Shown in pieces: positions 1 to 6,881 of a stretch of DNA of 14,602 bases (its first letter is position 1; each line of letters starts with the position of its first letter). A program made the translations under genes and the position numbers. A model generated the notes under the pieces. The model ran no database searches. It saw only the letters and a list, made by a program, of their open reading frames with translations, and was not told the origin of the DNA. Source of the DNA: JACRAO01 sp964490895 (GTDB lineage: Bacteria; Bdellovibrionota; UBA1018); NCBI GenBank assembly GCA_964490895.1, contig CAZBEI010000079.1, positions 1-14,602 on the forward strand. The letters are read 5' to 3'.

Positions 1-163
1 GCTCGCACAGTTTCTGTCTACGCTTAGCCTGCTACCTCGCGGTAGCACACCCAAGACTCGATACCCGGACCTAATGGTGTTTCCCGGGACAGGACTAAAA
101 GTTTTGTCTTCCGACACGTCTTCGCACCTGCTGGCTGTTACTAACTTCTTCTTGGCGCACATA
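1..163 (-). ncRNA. ssrA: Possible tmRNA (ssrA) 3' region, partial at left edge
   Basis: Read on the minus strand, this stretch shows RNA-like structure rather than coding potential. An H-type pseudoknot can be drawn: CCCGG (about 97-93) pairs with CCGGG (about 69-65), while ACACC in the loop pairs with GGTGT (about 51-47). A perfect hairpin GCTACC-GCGA-GGTAGC (46-31) follows, then GGCTAAGCGTAGAC (29-16), which resembles the conserved GACTAAGC-TGTAG segment after the last pseudoknot of tmRNA. The T-arm and CCA end would lie beyond position 1. I could not find a convincing proteolysis-tag reading frame ending in ALAA, or the 5' acceptor domain, upstream (positions 163-420). The gene may therefore be a remnant, rearranged, or a different structured RNA. 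Pseudoknot and hairpin are seen; the family assignment is inference. Confidence 0.35.
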
Positions 164-198
164 CTTTATTTTTAACAGCATCATTGTTAAAAATAAAG
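164..198. repeat. Perfect 14-bp inverted repeat, 7-nt spacer
   Basis: CTTTATTTTTAACA (164-177) is matched exactly by TGTTAAAAATAAAG (185-198) around the spacer GCATCAT. It is very AT-rich and directly abuts the structured RNA segment at the left edge. No T-run follows on either strand outside the stem, so it is not a standard intrinsic terminator. It could be a regulator operator, an element end or an AT-rich cruciform. Confidence 0.7.
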
Positions 199-358
199 CA
201 TTAACTAAATCTTCTGCTTCTCAAATTTGAATACAGACGGCAGGCATCAATTTCTATCCCCGGTTTTGAAGCACGCCCGCTTGATCCCACTAAACAACTG
301 CACATTACGATGCGATCAAGTTTAGCAGTGAGAATTTGCCCTCAAGTAGATTTTCTTT
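199..358. other. Gene-free stretch
   Basis: All six frames are short here, and I see no tRNA, CRISPR repeat or recognisable promoter. If the left-edge RNA is a tmRNA, its tag and 5' domain should lie here, but no such frame is visible. Confidence 0.4.
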
Positions 359-401
359 AGGGGTTGTCAAAAAGACATCCGATGTCGATTTGACAACCCC
401 T
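359..401. repeat. Nested 12-bp hairpin, possible bidirectional terminator
   Basis: AGGGGTTGTCAA (359-370) pairs perfectly with TTGACAACCCCT (390-401). Inside it, GACAT (374-378) pairs with ATGTC (382-386) around a CCG loop. The long stem is followed by TATTTTGAT on the plus strand and by TAAAGAAAAT on the minus strand, so the U-tract is weak both ways. It may be a terminator, or a palindromic operator or recombination site. Confidence 0.6.
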
Positions 402-415
402 ATTTTGATACCGCT

Positions 416-625
416 GTGATTGAGTTAGGGCGCGGATGTACAGTCAATATTGATTACAAGGTTGATAACTTAGGTTTATTGTCAATCCGTCCATTTGTAT
501 TTACAGGCTATAGTGAGAGGATTGTAATACTTATGACTCAATTGAATGGAGTCAGGGACTGCGCTGAGACGGCTCAAAAAGAACTTCCAGAAGATAGCGT
601 TGCTCCAGCAGAGCAAATCTCGTAA
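416..625 (+). CDS. Doubtful 69-aa ORF of unknown function
   Basis: The frame opens with GTG, ends TAA, and has no clear Shine-Dalgarno sequence. It starts immediately after the 359-401 hairpin. The product has no signal peptide, membrane segment or motif I recognise; its last 30 residues are acidic and rich in Ala, Gln and Glu. A shorter start at an internal ATG (533) would give 30 residues. The stretch lies in a scarred, gene-poor region next to a coding relic, so it may be a relic itself or chance. I list it only because it is the longest plus-strand frame in the first kilobase. Confidence 0.15.
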   Translation: MIELGRGCTVNIDYKVDNLGLLSIRPFVFTGYSERIVILMTQLNGVRDCAETAQKELPEDSVAPAEQIS

Positions 626-650
626 TCTCACAAGACATTTTTAAAAAAAA

Positions 651-833
651 CTACGGCGGCCACTCAGGGGTAGGCCAGTTATTTTGAGATAAAATATAAA
701 GAAACTCTTGAGCATTTTTCTGAAAGTATCTTTTGATCCCGGCTAGATCTTTCCCCCACTCCACAATTCGAGACCAAGCGAGATAATCCCAAAAGCGCTT
801 GAGAGCAAGCCGTGTGATACGGGCGATGTTATT
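651..833 (-). pseudogene. Orphan C-terminal coding fragment (60 codons), no start
   Basis: The minus strand is open for 60 codons, closed by TAG at 651-653 and preceded by an in-frame TGA at 834-836. There is no ATG, GTG or TTG near its beginning and no ribosome binding site. The composition looks genuinely protein-like: it begins IARITRLALKRFWDYLAW and ends SQNNWPTPEWPP, with many aromatics, alternating basic and hydrophobic residues, and a Trp/Pro-rich end. That style suits the C-terminus of a larger enzyme such as a transposase or nuclease, but I do not recognise the family. The rest of the gene is absent upstream, where the DNA becomes strongly AT-rich. Best read as a truncated relic. Confidence 0.4.
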
Positions 834-1094
834 TCAAACCTATTTTTTTATCTGATATCGGATTATTTTATTTTTAAAAACACAGTAATTTTTCATTTTG
901 TAAATTTTTATAAACATTTGTAAACTTTTTCCCAGCTTTTCATGCTGCGCGAACACTCACACACTTGTAAGGCCTGAAAATATTTTTTTTATAAGTCCAC
1001 TCCGGCGGCCACTTCGTTTTTAAACCGAACCTGCAAAATGAGGCTGAACAGTTAGAAAAAATCAAATGTGGGCGTAGTTCCTCAAAATAAAGAA
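834..1094. other. AT-rich gene-free stretch
   Basis: No frame of interest on either strand. The part from about 840 to 930 is very AT-rich and contains TTTGTAAA twice, at 897-904 and 917-924, exactly 20 bp apart. A regulatory role for these is only a guess. Confidence 0.4.
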
Positions 1095-1123
1095 GCTGTT
1101 TTATTGAGAAAACTTAGTATAAT
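1095..1123 (+). promoter_or_regulatory. Promoter with consensus -10 for the secreted protease gene
   Basis: A perfect TATAAT sits at 1118-1123. The -35 position (about 1095-1100, GCTGTT) is poor. Initiation about 7 nt after the -10 falls at 1130-1131, the first base of the ATG. The mRNA would therefore be leaderless, consistent with the lack of any Shine-Dalgarno sequence. Confidence 0.6.
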
Positions 1124-1130
1124 CTAAGCC

Positions 1131-2882
1131 ATGCTTTTAGCTCTGTTATTTTTTTTCTCCGCATGTAGTTTTGCAGAAAGCGAGTTTTCTCTCAAGACGC
1201 ATTATGCTTTAGAAGCCGAGCCTCTCACTACAGAAAAAATTTGGAGTTTAGACCCCAAACTCATCAATCCACACTTGCAGAAATGGGCCTTAAAAAAAGA
1301 GGTCAAGCTCATTGGGCTTACGGCCCAAGAAAATAAAAAGGACAAAGACAAAGGCACTTTTGGTGTTCGCTTGGAGGCGGTCGAGTCTACGACTTCTATT
1401 TACTTGCGAGGCGACGGTCCCTGGTATCAAAACTCCTCAGAGTTGGATTGCACAAAATTGAGAGCCCTCGAAGGAGCAAAATACTGGGATGAGCTTTTAA
1501 AATTAAAAAGACTGAAATTGAACTGGTTTCTTCAGAGAGTGTCTGGCGTTACAGGAGATTTGGCTTTACTTAAAGCCAGGCTTTTGTTTGTTACTTGGTT
1601 AGAAGAACTTGAGGCGGAGTGGCATAAAAAAAGCTGGAAGTATAATCTAAACCAAGTTTCAAATTGTAAAAAAGGAGTAAAAAAAATTTTTCTCGATTCT
1701 CTCATGGAACCACCCTCAAAAGACGCGCCCCTTTTGCTTGCCCGTGCGCCTGCCCGCAGGTGGGGAGGTCGGTATTCTGTAAGGCTCTCTCTTGAGGTTG
1801 CAGGTAAGATTTTGGTAGGGCAATTTTTGATTGACTCGGGGACTCCAGAAAGTATTTTGTCTCCACTCTGGCTAGAGGCTCAAGGAGTCGTGCCTTCGTT
1901 AGTTCAAGTCAAGGGCGAATACCCTCAAAAGATTATTTGGACAGGCGGTGTTGGAGTTGCGAGTCCTGGTGTAGTGATGGGCGCGCGCCTCAGTGGTCTT
2001 CCTTTGCCTCTCAAAAATTTTTATATTCTTGACACGGAGCTTTTCGGCCCTCCTCTTTTTGTCTCTTCTTGCTGTGATGGAGTGTTGGGCGCCGATTTTT
2101 TAAAAAGATATGCTGTAGAATTGAACCCCGGACCGCCTGTAGAAGTCAAAGTTTGGGAGAGAAGGGGTTTTTACCCTGGAGAGGATTTTTTCTGGGTCGA
2201 AACTTCGGAATCTTTAAACAAAGATTGGAGCTCTGACTGTAAGCTTGAAGGGTCTCAAACCCTTCTTGGCGTGCGTTTTGATACGGGCAGGCAAGAAACT
2301 GTGCTTTTACACTCGCAGTATAGAAAAAAACTATCAAAGCAAGGTCCATGGAAATTGAGTTGTTATTCGAAAGTGATTGTTCCTTTGATCCCGAATGCCA
2401 GTCAAAATATAGAACCCCTCGATGGAGCTCAGGAATTAGATTTTACAGATCAAAAAAATCCAGCTGCAACAATAGGGATGGGAGTTCTAGGGAGTGCACC
2501 TCTCTTCTTTGATTTTGCACATGGTCGGATTTGGTTTTCGAAGTCTCTTTTATCTACACCGTTGCTGTTCAATCAAAGTGGGTTAAAACTCAGTTTTCGA
2601 CTCAATGCCGAAAAAGATCGTGAACTTTTTATAAAAGAGGTCTTTTCTGGTTCTTTGCCTAGTTCTTTGCCCAGAACTAGCCCAAATTTTTTGCCCAACC
2701 CCAAGGCAAAAAAGCTGAAGCTTCTCGAGGGCACGGTTATTACCGAAGTAGATTCTAGACCTAGTGTCGATCTGGATGCTTGGGAGGTCGAGCAACGCTT
2801 GTCTGGAGTTTATGGCAGTCAGGTGATTTTAAAATTAAAATTGCCTTCTAAAGACAAGCTTGTGAAGCTTCAGGTACGCTGA
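1131..2882 (+). CDS. Secreted two-lobed retropepsin-like aspartyl protease with PDZ-like C-terminus
   Basis: A 583-residue protein, probably exported. Residues 1-15 form a hydrophobic segment (LLALLFFFSAC) with a possible lipobox at Cys12 or a signal peptidase I site after SFA. An aspartyl protease signature IDSGTPES lies at 234-241, followed by VLGADFL at 318-324, the Leu-Gly motif that closes a retropepsin fold. A second half repeats the pattern: FDTGRQET at 383-390, then GVLGSAPLFFDF at 451-462. Residues about 490-583 resemble a PDZ domain (GTVITEVDSRP). Two D-S/T-G lobes in one chain could pair intramolecularly, as in pepsin. The substrate is unknown. An in-frame TAA at 1125-1127 means 1131 is the first available start; there is no Shine-Dalgarno sequence, and the n-region lacks Lys or Arg. 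The 3' end overlaps truB by 13 bp, tail to tail. Confidence 0.75.
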   Translation: MLLALLFFFSACSFAESEFSLKTHYALEAEPLTTEKIWSLDPKLINPHLQKWALKKEVKLIGLTAQENKKDKDKGTFGVRLEAVESTTSIYLRGDGPWYQNSSELDCTKLRALEGAKYWDELLKLKRLKLNWFLQRVSGVTGDLALLKARLLFVTWLEELEAEWHKKSWKYNLNQVSNCKKGVKKIFLDSLMEPPSKDAPLLLARAPARRWGGRYSVRLSLEVAGKILVGQFLIDSGTPESILSPLWLEAQGVVPSLVQVKGEYPQKIIWTGGVGVASPGVVMGARLSGLPLPLKNFYILDTELFGPPLFVSSCCDGVLGADFLKRYAVELNPGPPVEVKVWERRGFYPGEDFFWVETSESLNKDWSSDCKLEGSQTLLGVRFDTGRQETVLLHSQYRKKLSKQGPWKLSCYSKVIVPLIPNASQNIEPLDGAQELDFTDQKNPAATIGMGVLGSAPLFFDFAHGRIWFSKSLLSTPLLFNQSGLKLSFRLNAEKDRELFIKEVFSGSLPSSLPRTSPNFLPNPKAKKLKLLEGTVITEVDSRPSVDLDAWEVEQRLSGVYGSQVILKLKLPSKDKLVKLQVR

Positions 2883-3835
2883 AATATTTTTTCAATGGCC
2901 CACTGTTGATTGTCTTTTTTAAGCACAGCAACGAGTTTATTTTGGTAATAGAGCGCAACATGATTTTCTTCGGCGGATTGAGAGTTGTTTTGAACTCGTT
3001 TTAAAACATTCCAGAGAGATTTTTGTTGGCCTTGGTAAAGTGCATGGACTTCGTCTTCGGTCACTTCTGCACGATCAAAACTATCTAATATCTGATCAAA
3101 AGGTACAAAGCAGGGGAGATCGTCAAAATCTTTCCCTTCTTTAAGGGCATTTGTAATTTGATCTGTGCTCCACGCGTTTTCGAGACGAAAACTTCCAATA
3201 GCACTGCGTGAGAGGTTTTCGAGCATTCCTACAGAGTTAAAAAACCGAGCAAAATCTTGTGCAAGGGTTCGCACATAGGTTCCAGAGCTGCATGTGACTA
3301 AAAACTGGGATCTCGGCATTTCGTAACTCATGATTTCGAAACGATAAAGTTGGCAGGGTTTGGGCTCTCGCTCAACTTCAATGCCCTCTCGCGCAAGCTC
3401 ATAAAGTTTTTTCCCACCGATTTTCTTTGCCGAATGCATCGGAGGGGTTTGAAGGTACACTTGTTTTGTCAGTCGCTCTGCCATTGCTTTAAGTGCACTC
3501 AAAGAGGGAGGTAAAACATCCGTTTCCTGTGTGAACGGAGCTGTAGGATCTCCGGGGAGGGTCGTTTTGCCAAAAAGCAAAGTGCCTTCGTAAGTTTTTT
3601 GGGCACCCAAAAAGTATTGCGCCAATTTTACAGCCCTTCCGACACAGAGGGTGAGGAGCCCGGTGGCAAAAGGATCCAGCGTGCCTCCATGGCCTAGCTT
3701 AGGGAAATCCTTTTTGTGCAATCCTTTGAACTCGGTGAGGCTACTTTGTAAAATTCGAATCACATCAAAGGAACTAATACCCGCGTGCTTATTTATTAAA
3801 AGGGCTCCATCTTTGAATGGTTTATTCTCTTTCAC
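2870..3835 (-). CDS. truB: tRNA pseudouridine(55) synthase TruB
   Basis: Converts U55 in the T-loop of most elongator tRNAs to pseudouridine. The 321-residue protein has the family hallmarks: INKHAGISSFDVIR near residues 14-27, and the catalytic block GGTLDPFATGLL at 50-61 with the nucleophile Asp54, followed by the VGRAVKLAQY and KTYEG segments. The C-terminal third (from about residue 250) would be the small RNA-binding domain. Translation starts at a GTG (3835-3833) that overlaps the rbfA stop as GTGA, so translational coupling is likely. It is the last gene of the rimP-nusA-infB-rbfA-truB operon and ends inside the 3' end of the convergent protease gene. No clear terminator is visible before that overlap, so antisense read-through is possible. 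Confidence 0.95.
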   Translation of the reverse strand: MKENKPFKDGALLINKHAGISSFDVIRILQSSLTEFKGLHKKDFPKLGHGGTLDPFATGLLTLCVGRAVKLAQYFLGAQKTYEGTLLFGKTTLPGDPTAPFTQETDVLPPSLSALKAMAERLTKQVYLQTPPMHSAKKIGGKKLYELAREGIEVEREPKPCQLYRFEIMSYEMPRSQFLVTCSSGTYVRTLAQDFARFFNSVGMLENLSRSAIGSFRLENAWSTDQITNALKEGKDFDDLPCFVPFDQILDSFDRAEVTEDEVHALYQGQQKSLWNVLKRVQNNSQSAEENHVALYYQNKLVAVLKKDNQQWAIEKIFQRT

Positions 3836-4257
3836 GCGTCACTTGGCTCTTCTTTTTTGAGTTGCCCATTGAGTTGCCCATTGAGTTCATTGAGGAGTTC
3901 AAAAACACGACTTGCATTTTGCAATCCTTTGTCTTCTTTAAACACAAGCTCCGGAACATACTTTATGCGGAGTATCTGAGAGAAATGTTTCCTTAAAAAT
4001 CCAGCAGAGGAGGTCAGTCCTTCTAGGCATTTTTTTATGGCACTTTGGTGTTGCTCTTCGGTGAGTGGAGGGCCACTAAAAGCACCTGTTATAGAGACAT
4101 ATATAATGGCACGACTTCCATTCTTGCTCATTTCTACCGCTGTAAAAGTCACACTCGGTATTCTGGGATCTTTGAGCATTCTTGGAACTTGGAAAGACAG
4201 TTCCTTTTGAATAGCAGACTCTAATCTCTGACGCCTTTGAATGTGCATAAAATTCAC
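3832..4257 (-). CDS. rbfA: Ribosome-binding factor RbfA
   Basis: RbfA binds immature 30S subunits and helps mature the 5' region of 16S rRNA, notably under cold stress. The family pattern is visible: an N-terminal RRQRLESAIQKELS, a KH-like core with DPRIPSVTFTAVEMSKNGSRA (split across a helix and strand), and a helix ending in LRIKYVPELVF. Three starts compete. GTG at 4257-4255 overlaps the infB TGA as GTGA, matching the junction rbfA uses with truB. ATG at 4248 begins right before the conserved RRQR. ATG at 4281 would add a non-homologous stretch and overlap infB by 28 bp. I chose the GTG. The C-terminal tail contains a repeated QLNG made by a 12-bp tandem repeat. Confidence 0.88.
   Translation of the reverse strand: MNFMHIQRRQRLESAIQKELSFQVPRMLKDPRIPSVTFTAVEMSKNGSRAIIYVSITGAFSGPPLTEEQHQSAIKKCLEGLTSSAGFLRKHFSQILRIKYVPELVFKEDKGLQNASRVFELLNELNGQLNGQLKKEEPSDA
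3857..3887. repeat. 12-bp tandem repeat inside rbfA
   Basis: TTGAGTTGCCCA occurs twice in direct succession (3857-3868, 3869-3880) and begins a third time (TTGAGTT, 3881-3887). It encodes the repeated NGQL in the disordered RbfA tail. The unit is a multiple of three, so copy-number changes keep the frame. Confidence 0.8.
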
Positions 4258-6866
4258 GCAGTTAATTCGGCATTGACCCATTCCACTTGATAGGCCTCGA
4301 TGATGTCCCCCGGCTTTAAATCATTATAATTTTCGATCCCAATCCCACACTCTAGGCCTGTGGAAACTTCTTTTGCGTCATCCTTAAATCGCTTGAGCGA
4401 AGACATTTTGCCTTCGAAGACAATTTTGCTGTCTCTTAAAAGTCGCACGTTGGCGCCTCGAATAAATTTCCCATCGACCACAGAAGATCCTGCGATCGCC
4501 CCTGCTTTTGGAACTGTAAAAACTTGTTTGATTTCTGCTCGGCCCAAGAATGTTTCAATTTTCTTTTTATCCAGAAGTCCAACCATCGCGTTTTTCACAT
4601 CTTCTAAAAGCTCATAAATGATGGTGTAACATTTGACTTCAATATGTTCTCCCTCGGCGAGTTGCCTGGCTTTTGTGTCTGGGCGGACATTGAATCCGAT
4701 AATGAGAGCATTCGATGCACTGGCCAATAGGACATCGCTTTCTGTGATCCCTCCGGCTCCTGAGTGAATAACTTTGACTTTGACTTTTTCTGTGCCAGTT
4801 TTTTCTAAACTCTCTCGGATGGCTTCGATGGAGCCAAAGGTGTCTCCTTTTAAGATGACATTGAGTTCTTTAGTTCTTCCTGCTTGAATTTTAGAGAATA
4901 AATTATCGAGTGTCACTTTACTGTAATTGAGCAATTCTGATTTTGCTTTTTCCAGAAACTTTCGATGTTCTGCAATTTTTTCGGCTTCAGCCTCTAAAGA
5001 GGTAACAACAAACGGATCGCCTGCTTTTGGAATCGCAGAGAACCCTAAGATCTCTGCTGCAATGCCTGGGGGGACTTCCTTCACCACTTGTCCTTTGTCA
5101 TTTTGCATAGCCTTTACTTTTCCTGCTAAAGCTCCCGAAACAATGGGTTCTCCTACTTTGAGAGTGCCTCGTTTTACTAAAAGAGTGACCACTGGACCTC
5201 GGCCCTTGTCTAATCTGGATTCTAAAACAATCCCGGAGGCTCGGCCTGTAGGGTTTGCTTTTAAATCCATGATTTCGGCTTGGAGTAAAATAGACTCTAA
5301 AAGTTTATCAAGATTTGTTTTCTGAAGTGCAGATACGGGCACAAAAATCGTTTGTCCACCCCAATCTTCAGGGAGCAAGTTGAGTTCAGACAAAGCTTGT
5401 TTGATTTTTTCAGGATTTGCGCCGGGTTTATCAATTTTATTGATAGCCACTAGGACAGGAACTTGTGCCGCTTGCGCGTGGGCCAAAGCTTCTCGGGTCT
5501 GAGGCATGACTCCGTCATCTGCAGCAACAACAAGGATGACAATGTCTGTGGTATTGGCTCCACGGGCACGCATGCTGGTAAAGGCTTCGTGGCCAGGGGT
5601 GTCGATAAAGGTAATTTGTTTCCCATTTTTTTCTACAGTATAGGCTCCAATGTGCTGGGTGATGCCACCTGCTTCTCCTGCGGCAACATGGGTTTCTCGG
5701 ATTGCGTCTAAGAGAGAAGTTTTTCCATGGTCCACGTGTCCCATGATTGTGACAATGGGAGGTCTGGGCTTTAGGTCCTCAGGTTTGTCTTCTGCGAAGG
5801 CAAGCCATGTTTCTTCGTTAAATGCAATATTCTTCACTTCGAATTGATATTCGTTTGCCACTAGAGTGGCCGTGTCTAAATCAAGGTGACTTTGAATCGT
5901 GGCCATTTGCCCCAAAGAGATCAGTTTTTTCAGGACATCTGGGATTTTGACGTTGAGTTGGGTTGCCAAATCTTGAATGCCAATGGTCTCTTGCATCTGC
6001 ACAATGCGTTTAATCGCTTTGGGTGTTGTTTTTACTGTCCTTTTAAGTTCTTTTCCAGGAGGGATTTTCTTTTTTTTCGGTAAGAAAACAATTTCTTTTT
6101 TTCGATAATCTGCAAATCGAACATCTTCGGGAGCAATATCGGAGGCAAGACGTCCTCCTGCGCGTTTTTTGGCGCTTTCTTCCTCGAGCATTTGGTCCAA
6201 ATTCTCTTTGGTCATCTTGATGATTCGAAAGCCATCTTTATCTTGATGTGTGGTTGTTCCCTTGACGGCAGTTTTTGTGCTGATTGAAGTTCCAACAGGT
6301 TTGGCTTGTTCTATCACAGTGGGTCGAGTGGGTGTTTTCGGCTCTACAATTTTTAAAATACTTTTTCTAAGGGGTGTCTTTGGATCAGCAGTCGGCACCA
6401 CTGGACTTAGGGTTTCGGGTTGAGTTTGTATTTGTGTTTCTAAAGGTTCGGCTTGAATTGGGGTATCAGGTTGTGCGTATGAGTCTGGTTCGATTATCTC
6501 AGGATGAGGGAGCTCTGGTGTCGTGGTTTCTATGGGAGCCAAAGCGGTTTCTGTTTTAGCGCGGCGACGGATAATAGGAGAGTTGGCAGATTTTTTATCA
6601 GAGACTGCGATTTCTTTGAGCGGATCTACAGTGGTTTCTGGGGCCGGAATTTTTGGCACTATTTTTTTTCGCACTTTAGATAGAATAGCTGGAGAGGATT
6701 TTTTCCCTAATGAATGACGAGCTGCTTGAACTTGATTTTGAGTCAAGTCGCTCATATGACTTTTGACTTTAATGTTGAGTCCTTTGAGTTTTTCTAAAAG
6801 AGAGATTGAGTCCAAACCCAGCTCTTTTGCAAGTTCGTAAACTTTAATTGATTCTAGCTCAGTCAT
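4254..6866 (-). CDS. infB: Translation initiation factor IF-2
   Basis: IF-2 is the GTPase that brings fMet-tRNA to the 30S subunit and promotes 50S joining. All GTPase motifs are present (numbered from the longest possible start, ATG 6881): G1 GHVDHGKTS at 381-389, G3 DTPGHEAF at 427-434, G4 NKID at 481-484. Ahead lie the small N-terminal IF2 domain (KVYELAKELGLDSISLLEKL), a Pro/Glu/Thr-rich linker (about 70-200) and a second IF2_N-type helix bundle (about 300-350). Behind the G domain come domain II and the C-terminal initiator-tRNA-binding region. The frame can start at 6881, directly abutting the nusA stop, but the ATG at 6866 has GGAG 9 nt upstream and brings the conserved N-domain to the front, so I prefer it. 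It ends in TGA overlapping rbfA. Confidence 0.95.
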   Translation of the reverse strand: MTELESIKVYELAKELGLDSISLLEKLKGLNIKVKSHMSDLTQNQVQAARHSLGKKSSPAILSKVRKKIVPKIPAPETTVDPLKEIAVSDKKSANSPIIRRRAKTETALAPIETTTPELPHPEIIEPDSYAQPDTPIQAEPLETQIQTQPETLSPVVPTADPKTPLRKSILKIVEPKTPTRPTVIEQAKPVGTSISTKTAVKGTTTHQDKDGFRIIKMTKENLDQMLEEESAKKRAGGRLASDIAPEDVRFADYRKKEIVFLPKKKKIPPGKELKRTVKTTPKAIKRIVQMQETIGIQDLATQLNVKIPDVLKKLISLGQMATIQSHLDLDTATLVANEYQFEVKNIAFNEETWLAFAEDKPEDLKPRPPIVTIMGHVDHGKTSLLDAIRETHVAAGEAGGITQHIGAYTVEKNGKQITFIDTPGHEAFTSMRARGANTTDIVILVVAADDGVMPQTREALAHAQAAQVPVLVAINKIDKPGANPEKIKQALSELNLLPEDWGGQTIFVPVSALQKTNLDKLLESILLQAEIMDLKANPTGRASGIVLESRLDKGRGPVVTLLVKRGTLKVGEPIVSGALAGKVKAMQNDKGQVVKEVPPGIAAEILGFSAIPKAGDPFVVTSLEAEAEKIAEHRKFLEKAKSELLNYSKVTLDNLFSKIQAGRTKELNVILKGDTFGSIEAIRESLEKTGTEKVKVKVIHSGAGGITESDVLLASASNALIIGFNVRPDTKARQLAEGEHIEVKCYTIIYELLEDVKNAMVGLLDKKKIETFLGRAEIKQVFTVPKAGAIAGSSVVDGKFIRGANVRLLRDSKIVFEGKMSSLKRFKDDAKEVSTGLECGIGIENYNDLKPGDIIEAYQVEWVNAELTA

Positions 6867-6881
6867 TCTATCCATCTCCAT

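Noticed and set aside
361..400. Minus-strand TCGAC near a GGGG start as a tmRNA 5' end
   Set aside because: This segment folds on itself into a perfect hairpin, the distance is long, and no tag frame follows.
651..1013. CGGCGGCCACT occurring at 654-664 and 1003-1013
   Set aside because: An 11-base match is expected by chance in a window of this size; no longer similarity surrounds the copies.
2851..2875. AAGCTT-GTG-AAGCTT as truB terminator
   Set aside because: Six-base AT-rich stem without a T-run; also lies in coding sequence of the protease gene.
4927..5325. 132-aa plus-strand frame
   Set aside because: It is the antisense shadow of infB, whose protein matches IF-2 throughout; no ribosome binding site or motif.
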